NCBI GenBank assembly: GCA_945859605.1 | Contig: OX243827.1 | Coordinates: 29,818,347-29,882,346, forward strand | Source of the DNA: Lumbricus rubellus | Taxonomy: Eukaryota > Annelida > Clitellata > Crassiclitellata > Lumbricidae | DNA: 64,000 bases | Direction: 5' to 3' | In this document: in pieces, positions 19,977-63,856 of the stretch | Layout: every line of letters begins with the position of its first letter | Numbering within the stretch: position 1 is the first letter of the stretch | Position numbers and translations under genes: made by a program | The notes under the pieces: model-generated | What the model was told of the DNA's origin: nothing | The model's database searches: none | What the model saw: only the letters and a program-made list of their open reading frames with translations

Positions 19977-20615
19977 CACTGTGCCCCATAAAAAAAACAC
20001 ACCAAAAAACTTATCAAAAATCTTCTATAAAACTAAGCCAATTGTAATAAAAGTTTGCACGTTGTTGTTGTACGGGTGCACGGAATTGTTCTTCGTTGAA
20101 CCTGGGGTGAAGGTCAACGGCGAATATTACAGGAATATCCTGTTGATGGAGCAGATGTTGCCAGCGATCAGGGAGATGTCAAGCGACTTATTCATTCTCC
20201 AGCAGGACAGCGCCCCAGCACATCGCGCCAAGGACACCATTGCGTTGCTGCGACGTGAAACACCAAGCTTCATTGGACCGGAACTCTGGCCAGCAAACTC
20301 ACCAGACCTCAATCCCGTTGACTACAGAATTTGGGGTCTAATACAGGAACGCGTCTATCAGACAGCAATACGGGACATCAACGAGTTGAAGGAGCGCCTC
20401 ATCGTTGTGTGGGCACAGTAGTGTTGAAGCAGAGTGTCATTGACAAAGCTATTGAACAGTGGCAGCCAAGGCTGAGAGCCTGCGTTCAAGCGAAGGGACA
20501 TCACTTCGAACATCTTCTTAAATGAAACATTACTTTTTCTTATTTAGGCCTAACATTAGACTTAAATGCGTTTCATGACAAAGTTTTTTGGTGTGTTTTT
20601 TTATGGGGCACAGTG
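19977..20615 (+). mobile_element. Mariner-type transposon relic (DD37D, maT-like), internally deleted
   Basis: Ends CACTGTGCCCCATAAAAA and its reverse complement (about 35 bp each) are flanked by TA on both sides, the Tc1/mariner target. Inside, on +, an open frame to 20421 keeps the C-terminal half of the transposase: F-I-L-Q-Q-D-S-A-P-A-H and S-P-D-L-N-P-V-D-Y. The two catalytic aspartates are separated by 37 residues, as in maT elements. The first catalytic D and the DNA-binding domain are missing; the element is 639 bp, about half the usual length. Confidence 0.88.
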
Positions 20616-20631
20616 TATATTTAGTCTATAA

Positions 20632-20767
20632 ATAGAGACAGAGAGACAGAGAGAGAGACAGAGAGACGGATAAAGACAGAGAGAAACAGAGAAGATATAT
20701 AATAAAGACCGAGACAGAGACAGATAGACAGAGTGAGATACAAAGAGAGACAGAGACAGAGACATGG
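20632..20767. repeat. (AGAC)/(AGAG) simple repeat
   Basis: Degenerate GAGACAGAGAGAC-type repeat next to the mariner relic. Confidence 0.9.
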
Positions 20768-22660
20768 GTCGAGTTTGGATTCAGTTTTTTTTGGGGAGGG
20801 GGGCTTGAAACTTTGGTTTTGGTTGGGGCGGAGACTTAGTCCATATCGAGTGGCGCCGACAAAAGTTTTCTTCTCGTTCCAAAAAGTTGATGATCTTTTT
20901 TGAAAATTAGATGGATGAGTAGTGCTATGAAGATGATAACCAGAAGGGATGCAGTCTTGATAGTGATCATAGGTTGTACTTAAATTAGACCAAGTTTTCG
21001 CAGGGTCAAAAATCATTCAATCTGAAGGGTGAGAGAATTGTACCCAGTCTTGAATCTGTACTGAACACATGATGTGAGACGTATACAAATGAACGAATGT
21101 CTATGGATCATAGTACATTTTTTAAATTTTAAGCTGGTGCATTGGGAGAAGGAGTAGAAGTAGCACGAAATACAATAGGAATGGCAGCAGTGGTTACTGC
21201 AGAGGTGGGAAGAGTACGAGTAAGCTTATTGAAATGCATAGCTTATTGGAATGCATAGGCCTACATGTATAATAGCCTATAGGACCGGTGTTTACGTGCG
21301 AGTCTTCAGAGACAAAGATTAGCACGTTGAAGAAACTACAGTGAGTTGGAAGTTGAAGTGATCTTTTCGGTACACTATACGAACAAACGACGAGGTAATG
21401 TAGCACATTGGTCGGTCCATCTTTCTGGAACAGGTTACCAAGCAATTACCGCAATGACCATCTTGGTCTTGCATCGCCCTTTTTTCCGCAAACGTCTTAA
21501 ATCGATTATGCTTGATTGTGGTTTAGTGCTGCCAGGTCGGGAGCGCCTGTGAAAGTTTCTCTTGAAGCGGCGCTATAGCCTATAATTACATGACTACGAT
21601 TAGGCTCTTGCTGTATCATCAATAGTCTGACGTCTGATTTAGATTTATAATAATGCGATGACGATTACAAGTACATAATATCGCTGTATTGTCTCAATTC
21701 GCGGCAGAAAAGCTGGTGTTATGATGTCTGAATGTGAACGGTTATTCAGGTAGCCTAATGGAGAAATTAGAAGCTGTGATGCAGCGCAGCTTGAAGAGTA
21801 GGATGATCAAATTGAACAGCGACAGATGCATGCAGGCCTAGGCGTTTTCAAACTGGAGAATAATTCGTAATCTCCGAACTTCTAAAGCGCCACTCGGTAA
21901 TTGAGCGACGAGCACAAGGTTTTTCACGAGCGCGGCGTTGAGTCGGTGGAATTTCTGTGGAAGCTATTCGAAGGAAGGCGAGTTCGGTTGCCAGACGATC
22001 AGAATGGCCAGAGCAGCTGCTGAGGCGGGTGTCGTCTGTAGTATAGTCTAAATTGGAAGGTCAGAGGAGTCTGAGTATGAATTGGTAAGAGATGAAACCA
22101 GTTTTGAGTGGAACGCAAGACGTTGATGATGAGAAAAAGACGAAGAAGCTGAGGATTAGCCTAATGATGGGACAAAGATGGCTGAGGAACAGAAAAGGTG
22201 CGAAATTTGTCAGGAAGATCTTCCCAGGTGAAGTATTTGATTGATAGATAAGAATATTCTTGTTGTTTTCTTGTTTCCTGGTTGCAATAAAAGTGAATTG
22301 TATTGTATTACAACCAGAAAACAAGAAGACAGCAAAAGTACAAAAACATGCATGCATTGGCTACAAAAGGGGGGCCCAAAAGGGATGGACATCCCGCTGG
22401 GAAGGGTTTAATCCGCTATCCAAGTAGGCCTATAACAATAATTGGATTTTTGGCAATCATCGAAAGGTTAGATTTGCTTTCCAGAACAATTTCAAAAGGT
22501 GGAGTTAGAACCCTTGCACTCTAAACAGACGATATGTTCCCAAAGTGGAAATTTGGGTCACCTTGACTATTTTAAGCATCATGCATTTGTTAAAAATATA
22601 ACTTTTTCAAATGATGCAGAATTGCAGATGTACAATTTTGTAAAAGCTGTCATTCACAAA
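20768..22660. other. Intergenic stretch between genes A and B, no gene recognised
   Basis: Contains an imperfect hairpin at about 22250-22340 (CTTGTTTCCTGGTTG against CAACCAGAAAACAAG) and a GGGAGCGCCTGTGAAAG...GGCGCTATAG remnant at 21538-21585 that resembles the LINE/SINE tail at 8390-8450. No Ig-like or other conserved coding was found on either strand. Confidence 0.6.
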
Positions 22661-22669
22661 TGTGAATAC

Positions 22670-23350
22670 CCCACCTCCACCCTAACTTTTACCTACCCAC
22701 CCCATCCCCACCCATCCACCTTTCTACCCCAAGCCATCCCATAAAATGTTCAACGTGTGAAATTTATGAAAAAACATTGTTCCAATTTGTTTTCATACCG
22801 GTTCCACCGCACCACTACCCTGACCGCATCCCATAAAACCCAACCCCAGTCCCCCACTTCGCCCACCTCACCGCACCTTCTCCAAATTCGCCCCCACGCT
22901 GACCCAACTGTCTGGAGTAATTTTATGGTTTGTCGGTCAACCCTCCTCCTCACTTTGAACGCACATGGCCCACTTCAACCCTATAGATCCCCGTCCAACC
23001 CTAGCCCACCTTCACTCAATTCCGGCCAACTCCACCCATTCCCACCCCTCCATTCCGCCCCACTTCGTAAAATGCTCAACATCTGACGTTCATGATAAAT
23101 AATGATTCACTGTGTTTTCACCTAGACCTTTTCTTTCCACTCTGGCCCCATCCGGCACACTACAAGCCCATATTCCAACCGCACTCACCACACCCCACCC
23201 CACCCCAGCCCCGCCTCAGCACTCCACGCAGCTCCTAAACAGCCCACTCGTCTAAGTAGGCTATATTTCGGTTTTTCGTCCCACATTCCTTCCCACTTCG
23301 CCCACCCGGTTCACTTCAACCCCATACCCAACCGTTCGACCCCATCTCCA
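22670..23350. repeat. C-rich region with two 330-bp-spaced repeat units
   Basis: Strongly strand-asymmetric CCCACC/CCCCAC sequence. The block AAAATGTTCAACGTGTGA (22744) recurs as AAAATGCTCAACATCTGA (23071), each followed by TTCATGA-like and GTTTTCA-like matches. It looks like two diverged tandem units of a C-rich satellite-type repeat. Confidence 0.6.
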
Positions 23351-23805
23351 CCCCAACTCAAGATAGTGTGGATTAATCAGTTCATAGTCATTGGGGTACG
23401 GACTAGATTAAACCTGTCGGCGTCGTTGTCGTCATTAAATTTGTGTTGCAAATTGCAACAGATGTTTTTAGCGTGCAGTTCTACACAACATGTACCGGCA
23501 CAGCACGAAATGGGTTGATCTAGGTGTATACGCACTCATAAGAGTTAGAATAGCTTTAGACGGCCGTTTACCTCTGGTTGGGATTTAATCATTATCACGG
23601 AATTATGGGAAGGGTAAGAAAGCGTTCAGCAATTATAAAAATTTCTTTATTAAAGCCCGGGCAACAGATGCAGCCGAAAGTGTGGTGTAGATCACAAACA
23701 TAGGCCTAGAATGTGAGGGGCAGAGAAGATCTGTTTGAAGCCTGCCACATTATTTTTGGAAAGGAGGCAGAGTAGCGGGAGAGGGTTTCTGAATTAGCAC
23801 CAAAA

Positions 23806-24020
23806 GTGGTTGGACGTGGTGGCTTAGCGGCAAGGTCTGTGTCTTGTAACCGAATGGTTGCAGGTTCGAATCTATCCTAAGCCGCTGCACAGCCACCTTG
23901 AACAAGTTGCCAATCATTGTAATATTGTCAATGAGAAAAGCCAATGAAGCTGCATTCGGGCAGAGAACTCCTCCTCCTCTTCCTTCTCCTCTTCCTCGTG
24001 ATCGTCGTGATCGTCATCGT
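23806..24020 (+). mobile_element. tRNA-derived SINE
   Basis: Head GTGGCTTAGCGGCAAGGTC with B box GGTTCGAATC, body CCTTGAACAAGTTGCC, tail GGGCAGAGAACTC followed by CTC/ATG repeats. Same family as 8991-9263. Confidence 0.8.
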
Positions 24021-24081
24021 GATCGTCGTCGTCATCATCATGATGATGACGAAGACGACAAAAACGACGACGATGATGATA

Positions 24082-24131
<50 letters not shown>

Positions 24132-24240
24132 GGTAGTGGTGGTGGTGGTGGTGGCAGCGGCGGTGGTGGTGGTGACGATGATGATGATGATGATGATGAC
24201 GACGACGACGACAATGATGATGATGATGAGTTCTCTGCTC
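24000..24240. repeat. (GAT)n/(GGT)n compound microsatellite
   Basis: Runs of ATGATG, GGTGGT and ACGACG lie between two SINEs in opposite orientation. Poly-D and poly-M ORFs over it are artefacts. Confidence 0.95.
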
Positions 24241-24445
24241 GAATGTAGATTCTTTGGCTTTTACACGCCTGGGGGTGAGATGAGTGAGGTGGTTTCCCGT
24301 TGCCTTTCTTCACAGACAATATTATTGTGGGTAAGCATTACTAAGCAACTTGTCCAAGGTTGCTATACGCAGTGGCTTGAGGTAGATTCGAACATGCGAT
24401 CTTTCGGTCACACAGCGCCGAACTTACCGCTGCACCTTGTCCCAC
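24230..24445 (-). mobile_element. tRNA-derived SINE, reverse orientation
   Basis: On the minus strand the B box reads ATGTTCGAATCTACC and the body CTTGGACAAGTTGC...GGGAAACCACCTC...GAGCAGAGAACTC. Its ATC tail meets the tail of the SINE at 23806 tail-to-tail. Confidence 0.8.
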
Positions 24446-24524
24446 ATTATATAATTATGTTCAGACAGGTTTTGAAAAGAGGATCCTAGGTTTGATTTTT
24501 TTTGCTTCCTTTGATGGTATAGTA

Positions 24525-24895
24525 CAGCTGTTCCCAACCCGTGGCCCGCGAGCCAAAAGTGGCCCGCGAGGCCTCAAAAAATGGCCCTCCAGGTCTCAGA
24601 AAGACCCTTATCTCTCAAATAATTAAAAAATATATGAAAAAATTCACAATTTGGACAGGATAGAGCATATAATTATTTTCTATTACAAATTATTTTATTT
24701 TGAAGTTTATGAACATCAAACATTCTACTTTTATACACAAAATCATATGCTTTTAGTTAATTAAATTTTAGCATTGTGGCCCCTAAATGCCCTAATGTCC
24801 TTTGACTAGGGCCTATATATATATGACAAAGTGGCCCTCGGGTCCTCCAACTTAGGAAATGTGGCCCTACAGTCAAAAAAGGTTGGGAACCACTG
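24525..24895. mobile_element. hAT-like MITE (CAGNNGTTCCCAACC ends)
   Basis: Left end CAGCTGTTCCCAACC and right end GGTTGGGAACCACTG are inverted repeats of the common hAT type, followed inward by GTGGCCC / GGGCCAC blocks. The flanking octamers GTATAGTA and GTAGCCTA match at 5 of 8 positions, consistent with an old target duplication. Confidence 0.7.
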
Positions 24896-24959
24896 GTAGC
24901 CTATAGTATTACCACAAAGTCGGAACCGAAGGGACGAAGACCGTATGGTCTCATCAATG

Positions 24960-25126
24960 TGTTGCAATGTATTGCAGCGTGATGGATAAAGGAAGCGTCG
25001 AAGTTGGCATAGCACGAATTCAACAAGAGTTAGGCTACGTAATGTATTATTTCTATTGCAGAAATTTGGAAGTGAATCATAAAGCCACAAATCAAGCGAT
25101 TGGCCTTGAATACAGACTAAGAAATA
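24960..25126 (+). promoter_or_regulatory. Conserved 5' block upstream of the gene B start
   Basis: About 165 bp directly before the start codon is alignable with 45088-45227 before gene C: GTATTGCAGCGTG, AGCACGAATT, TTAGGC, TTGCAGAAATTT and GTCACAAATCAAGC-type matches. The shared TTGCAG may be the acceptor of a 5'-UTR exon. It is probably UTR or promoter sequence carried along by the gene duplication. Confidence 0.5.
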
Positions 25127-39230
<14,104 letters not shown>

Positions 39231-39339
39231 AAGACCACTACAACATGAGCGAAAGTCTTCTCGGGTGGGCACGTTTGGTGGAAACCCTTCTGCGGAACTC
39301 CTCTGCATTTTATCTGTGTCTCTATCTCTGTACATGTAT

Positions 39340-39575
39340 GTCTGTCTGTCTCCCGCTCTCTCTTTTTCTCACTTTCACTGTTTTTCGTATCTCTGTCCCT
39401 CTGTCTCTTTGGGTGTCTCTTGCCTGTCTCCTCTCTCTTGTCTGCCTCGTCCCCCTCATCTCCCTTGTATCCCTCGTCTCTGTCTCTGCCTCTGCCTCTG
39501 TCTGTCTGTCTCTCACTCTCTCTGTCTCTGTCTCTCTCTCTCTTTCTCTCTCTCTCTGTCATCTCTCTCAATCTT
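39340..39575. repeat. (TCTG)/(TCTC) simple repeat in the gene B 3' region
   Basis: Pyrimidine-rich TCTGTCTGTCTC and TCTCTCTGTC runs about 110 nt after the stop codon, probably within the 3' UTR. Confidence 0.9.
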
Positions 39576-39591
39576 GACTGTCAGGACAATC

Positions 39592-39623
39592 AATAAATTC
39601 ATTTCCCAATGAAGACCGAATAA
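39592..39623 (+). promoter_or_regulatory. Possible polyadenylation signals of gene B
   Basis: AATAAA at 39592-39597 and again in GAATAAAAAGG at about 39618, some 360-390 nt after the stop codon. The cleavage site itself cannot be seen. Confidence 0.45.
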
Positions 39624-40713
39624 AAAGGAATAATCGCACCTGATCCCAACTTATTATCCTGTTCCTGTCAATTGGACATGTTGCAGTGACACCGTTATAA
39701 TCATGACTGCTCGGATTCTTGATGCTTAGTCGATTCGCCACAGACGGCTTGCATTCTTTTTCTGCATTATTTTAAATGACAACAATTATATGCGGACAGA
39801 CATTGATTTGAAATATATCTAATCGTGATATTTTGCTAATGGGTACATTGTTGCAAAACAATAATTCGCTTTTTCATTTTATTACCCTCTTTATCTTGGA
39901 ACTAATTACCATTGTTAAGTTCCCATTGTGTGATCGGTGTGAGTTTATTATAGGTTTTCCGCCTATTATTCGTTCACGTGGATGTTAATCATAAGGCCAA
40001 GTCGAAAGTGTAGCCCTACTGTGGCGGGTAAGTGTCTTAGTCCAAAATTTTACTTTTAGCAAAACGAAAATTAGATGCAGGTTTGACTAATCTAGGCTAC
40101 ATGTATATCCACAAAGGCGTCCACTTCAAGGTCCTGTTTCTAATCTTCAATGTAGGCTACAGCTGGGAAATGTCTTGAAATAGGTCTATGCGGTACTTCT
40201 CAGACTATCACTACAATAGGGAGTACAGGCCTATGCAAAAGCCATTTTATGCATTTCATATCTCTCGGTGCTATGCCATGGACTTAGATGTAATAGCCAA
40301 AGTGTACTACTGTAGTCGTATGCTATAGGTTAACCAATTTCTGTATCGAGTTCTGAACTTTTCTTCGATTTAAATCTTTACGTTCGTTCCTCTATAAAAC
40401 GTTTCTACATCAACATTCTTTGATGAATAGTCTTTTGATGAAATTGTTGAGTCGTCCTTGATGGACAGTCTATTGACAAGTAATCTTTCACTGAGAAGTC
40501 TCTTGACGAATTATTGTTCTTTGAAAAGTATTGAAATAGGTCTATATGTGTCGGTCTTCCTGTGTCGTTTCACGAGCTGTTTGAACGCTCTCACTTGATG
40601 TAAATGATTGTGTACTCGAGAAAGAAAGGAGACTTATCCGTGTTGAAAGAAACACCGCCGAGAATAATTGGAGCACTGATGAGAGTTCAGGGCGCGCTGC
40701 GTGCACACAAATG

Positions 40714-40749
<36 letters not shown>

Positions 40750-41639
40750 CCCTCTTTGTCTTGGAACTAATTACCATTGTTAAGTTCCCATTGTGTGATT
40801 GGGGTGAGTATTTATTATATTATATATATACACACAATTATCTATTATAAAGTGTATCTATTATATATATAGACCTATATATAGGCCTATAGGCCCTATA
40901 TATGCATAATGTAATACACACAAAATCCTACATAGAGCAAAGTAGAAATTTATACTTGGATACGTGTCGTATGAATATTGATTGACTGGTCGCATGCATG
41001 CAAGCAAACTTGCATACATGTCCGTAATTGAATATGTTCCTGCATAGAAGCATAGCCTGCGTGTAGACTTATAGGTCTATAATATGATTCAGAATTTCAG
41101 ATACTAGTCTTGTCAAGGTTACGTCCGCCAAAGAAGATCGCATGATAATGAAGGATTTAACTGTAAACCGACATCAATCGGGGTTGCATTTAGGCCAGGG
41201 CAGCCCAGGATGCTGTGATTGACATCTAATGCACCACCCACCCCTCTGACAATGCACATTTTCCACGTAATAAATGCAGACCCATCGAAACGCGGGACCG
41301 GGTGCTGCAGCACCCTTAGCACCCACCAGGATGCTGACCTGATCATAACATAACAAGGGTGGGTTCAGAAGTCTGTGTTAGAACCATTGCACACTCACAA
41401 TAGCCCATTGTCTCTATAGCTACCTCATAAAAGCAGTGTAAACTAAGACAGTGATTGTCATCCAAACCGTTCCACGAGTCTACGACTCTTGCACTGGTGT
41501 TGCTTTTATTTTCTTAAATGATTCATACTTAATATTACTTATATCCTCAGAGCTGCAATGTTTTAATTGTATTTTAACAGATTAGCTTTCTCCGGGCTTC
41601 CTGTTGCTTAGAGACCGTTCTGTATCCGATGCTTGTAGC
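39624..41639. other. Intergenic region between genes B and C, no gene recognised
   Basis: A block of about 70 bp (TTACCCTCTTTATCTTGGAA onward, 39883) recurs at 40747, 860 bp away. A TA microsatellite lies at 40710-40748. No open frame with family similarity was found. Confidence 0.6.
40710..40748. repeat. (TA)n microsatellite
   Basis: About 19 TA units directly before one copy of the 70-bp direct repeat. Confidence 0.95.
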
Positions 41640-42859
41640 CATAGGCGCCGAGTTGACCCGAAGAGTGGTGGTGCGCATAGAACGTGTAAAAATCTGCGCG
41701 TGAGCGCGGGAATTTTTTTAAACCCTTTTTTATGGGAGAGTTATTAAAATGACCTCATGGGCGGAGACTTGGTCTTGGTTTTAGGGGACAAATTCGCGGC
41801 CTAAGGACGATCGCCGAGGCGCTCAACGCCGAGAAGGGTAGGGGTTTAGAGAAGGGATGTGCTATTCGAACTTTTCGAATTTGTTATCGCCACACTGCGA
41901 TGGTAGCATCTTACGCTGTCATTTTGATGAAATTGATAATCATAATCGTGATTTAATAATTGAAAATCGTCCTTGCCATTGTTTAAAAAAAATCCACACT
42001 GAAATAGTGACATTTCAAGATGCTATCTCAGCAAAATGTCTTACTATTTCATTACTTAAAGACATGATTTAAGACTTCAATAAATGTTCCTGTCAATTGT
42101 TTTAAAAAATATCACTTTTTGGATCAACATGTAGTTCTCTTGGAATCCATTTAGAAGACAAGTACAATCTTCGTTAGCATGGGCATCTTGAAGCACTCTT
42201 TCCTAATATAATTAGGTCAACACTCAACAGTCTCAACGTTTGCACAAGAAATCAAACAATTCTGTCTACATTAGCCACTATTTAGTAAGTCAATATTAAC
42301 ACTGTGGAAATAGTTTTTCATAATAATTATAGTCTTTCAAAAAGTTTTGACAATTTAGTAGCCTATAAAGGCTGATTTGTCAACGCAGAAAATGAGACAA
42401 AAACAATAGAGTCTATCCTGCTTTTGTGATGTTGAGAGGTGACTCTCGCGCAGTGAGGAACATTATTGAGCATGTAGGCCTACAATAGAAGGAATCGATG
42501 TAATTAAAATCGTCGCCTTCGTCAGCAATAAAAAAAATGACGGAAGTGGATCGAATAAGCAGGATGTCGGTGTTCCTCGTATTCGCTGATCGGCTGAAGA
42601 CCAATAGGCTAATTGAGTTCACTCTACAGCATGGGGTAAAACTGGAGTAGGCCTAAGAGTAAGGTTGACTAGCTGAGTTTTAAAAAAATTATAAAAGACG
42701 GAATGATTTTTATAGATAAGCAATGCCAACAGAGAAAAATGTCTTAAAAAGCACATCTTGCCGGCTGATTTCTGGTGGTGCCCATGCATAGGCGGGCCTC
42801 GCATGGCCAATTTCTGGTGGTGCTGAGCACTCACGGGCCTCGCAGAGTCGGCGCCCATG
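41640..42859. mobile_element. 1.2-kb hAT-like element, perfect 8-bp duplication CTTGTAGC
   Basis: Left end CATAGGCGCCGAG and right end CTCTGCGAGG...GTCGGCGCCCATG; the termini pair as CAT(A/G)GGCGCCGA. CTTGTAGC stands on both sides (41632-41639 and 42860-42867). No transposase frame remains. Confidence 0.85.
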
Positions 42860-42867
42860 CTTGTAGC

Positions 42868-44530
42868 CTACTCATGTTCATGTTCATTTTGTTTCTTTGG
42901 CAATAAATAAATATAAATATAATATAACACCTATCCTTCTCCCTTTAGAACTGCACATTCTGTGTAGAACTGGTAAAAAAACCGTTGTCTGCTGGTAATT
43001 GCAATTCATGTGAGGACCGTCGTTTTTCTCTTATCCGCAACTCCGTATGAACAGATTAATTATTGTTTAATGATGAATCCGCAATATCGTAATACGCAGA
43101 CATCCTACACTCAAGCAGCTTGTTGTTTACGTGGGCTGAAGCCTGCAGCATTTGCGTTTTGCTTAGGCTATACTATCAAATATCGTTCTAACTAACAGGC
43201 GTGGCATACGACTTAGTTCCGCTAACCCCTATTCAAACAAATCACGTCGACAACTGCCAGTCCCTTCGCACTGCAAGGCGGTTTCAAACTGTGTGATTTC
43301 CGTCTGTCAAGTTTAGGCTATTATTGTATTGGTTGTTGTTATTATTATGCAGTTCAATTCAATTTAATTTATTTATTGAACCCATAAAACATTTTTTCAA
43401 TCGAAGCAGTACATCAATAGACAGTTAAATAATAAACAAAAACACAGCAAATTTATAAGAATAGTATAGGGATCAAAGGCACACCTAAAGGGACGGGTCC
43501 CGCTGGTAGGGGCCCATAGATAGGCTAATTAAGAAGGCTAGCTGAGTAAGAAGAAATTAGACAGATGAACTGAAGGTAGCAGCCAAGTGTCAATTAATTT
43601 TTTTATTATCCATTCTACACCGTGGTGAAAAAACCCAAACCAAACCGTTTTTCAAACGACTCCAATGCCCGATAACATAATTATCATGCCAAAATTATCC
43701 AAACGTTTAGAGAATTGGACCAAGAACATGATTCCAAAACCTCACGAAACAAACTTATTACTATTGCTATCATGAACCGTTGTCAAGCATGGTATGCTGC
43801 CACCATTATAAGTAATTAAGTACGGTATGCATGCATAACAGATTTATGTGGAAATTCAGGGCCTGACAATCTGAAAAACATTATGAACATCTGAGATAGT
43901 CACGAGTCTCATAATAATTGTTTTGAACCTACCGAAGAAGCATGCGCTAGCTGAACAGTTTGCAATGAGACTTTTAATTGCTCACAATGACCAGATGGGC
44001 GAAAAAGGAAGTAGAACAGCAGCGTGGGCTGAGATTCATGCAGAAATATTCTAGCCTAACGAAGAGTAGGCTAGTTAAGTGACATGGTTTCCTTGTTTTA
44101 TCTTTATAGAGTTTATTAGAGACACCGTGTAAGTGCTCGCGATTAAGCTGGCTTCTTGAGCTTTGCTTTCGACTGGCGTTTTAGAAATTAGAGAATTATT
44201 ATTGCAATTAATTAAAATCCGTCGTGTATGATGTAATGATAATTTTATGGAGCGATCTGATCTGACAATAAATTACTATTATATTATTATCATATGATAT
44301 AAAATGACCTGTTATGATATTGAACGGTATAAAGCAATCTCATAGTTGATAAGATAGCAGAGTATTAGCCTATAGCAGAGTATTATAGCCTACCTGGGGC
44401 CTATATAATTTGATACGGTAAACAGCTATAGTATAGCGACTATAGCCTAATTATCATAATAAAATGCAAATAATAATAATCCAAGCGATACTAAAAAATT
44501 AAACAGGCCTATATTATATTCGCAGCGTGC
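42868..44530. other. Intergenic, mostly unassigned
   Basis: Around 43350-43600 is a minus-strand LINE 3'-UTR-like patch: TTCAATTCAATTTAATTTA, then GGGACGGGTCCCGCTGGTAGGGGCCC, the same motif type as after the LINE at 28720. The rest is AT-rich with no recognisable coding. Confidence 0.5.
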
Positions 44531-44533
44531 CGT

Positions 44534-44740
44534 GGGGCGCGGGGGTGTAGTGGTGGCGTCACTGCCTTGGAGCCGGAAGGTTTGAGGTTCGAATGCACCT
44601 CGCCGCGTCAGGACCTCGGACAAGTTCTTCACTCACAATTTCTCAGCGCTTCGGCGTGAAACTCTCATGCAGTGTCCGCTCTGCATTCGGGAGCGCCTCT
44701 GAGTAGAGACAGCTTGAAGGGGCGCTATAGCAAGTGCACA
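44534..44740 (+). mobile_element. tRNA-derived SINE with LINE-like 3' end
   Basis: Head GGGGGTGTAGTGGTGGCGTC, B box AGGTTCGAATGC. Its 3' part GGGAGCGCCTCTGAGTAGAG...GGGGCGCTATAG is shared with the 3' end of the LINE at 8366-8950, the arrangement seen when a SINE uses a partner LINE for retrotransposition. Confidence 0.75.
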
Positions 44741-45087
44741 TACAAACATAATGAGGTCTTGTAGTGTAGTCTACTTACTTAATCCGCTTCTCAGTTTATT
44801 ATTAGTTTGCAGCTTCTTACGCACAAAGTATGAACCGATGAAGCAGCAAAGACAAACCTTTTTCATGTGATCATTCAGAAAAGACCAGTCAACAAAAAGC
44901 GCTGTGGCAGCCTTTGGTGGCAAACAGGGGTCAAGCAATTCGAACATAATAATGCCTTTTATGCTGAGAAGCCTGAGAACGGATTGGCGTGATCGACTAA
45001 GCAGAACGCACAGAAACTGAACGAGAAAAAGTATGTTGGTCCATAACCGGCTGGCCACAACTCGTGTTGAATAATTTAGCTTCTTGC

Positions 45088-45227
45088 AGTGTATTGCAGC
45101 GTGCTGAACAAAATGCAGCACGAATTGAACGAAGGTTAGGCCTACTTACTGGTATTATTTCCTTTGCAGAAATTTAAAGGTGCAGCACAAAGTCACAAAT
45201 CAAGCAGCCCTTAACAAAGACTGAGAA
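45088..45227 (+). promoter_or_regulatory. Conserved 5' block upstream of the gene C start
   Basis: Alignable with 24960-25126 of gene B (GTATTGCAGCGTG, CAGCACGAATTGAACGAAG, TTTGCAGAAATTT, CACAAATCAAGCAG). Here GAACGAAG|GTTAGG could be a donor and TTTGCAG an acceptor of a leader intron. Confidence 0.5.

Positions 45228-63856
<18,629 letters not shown>

Noticed and set aside
44447..45121. Minus-strand ORFs of 61 and 116 codons before gene C
   Set aside because: One overlaps a SINE and the other has no recognisable motif; it overlaps the conserved 5' block of gene C on the other strand.
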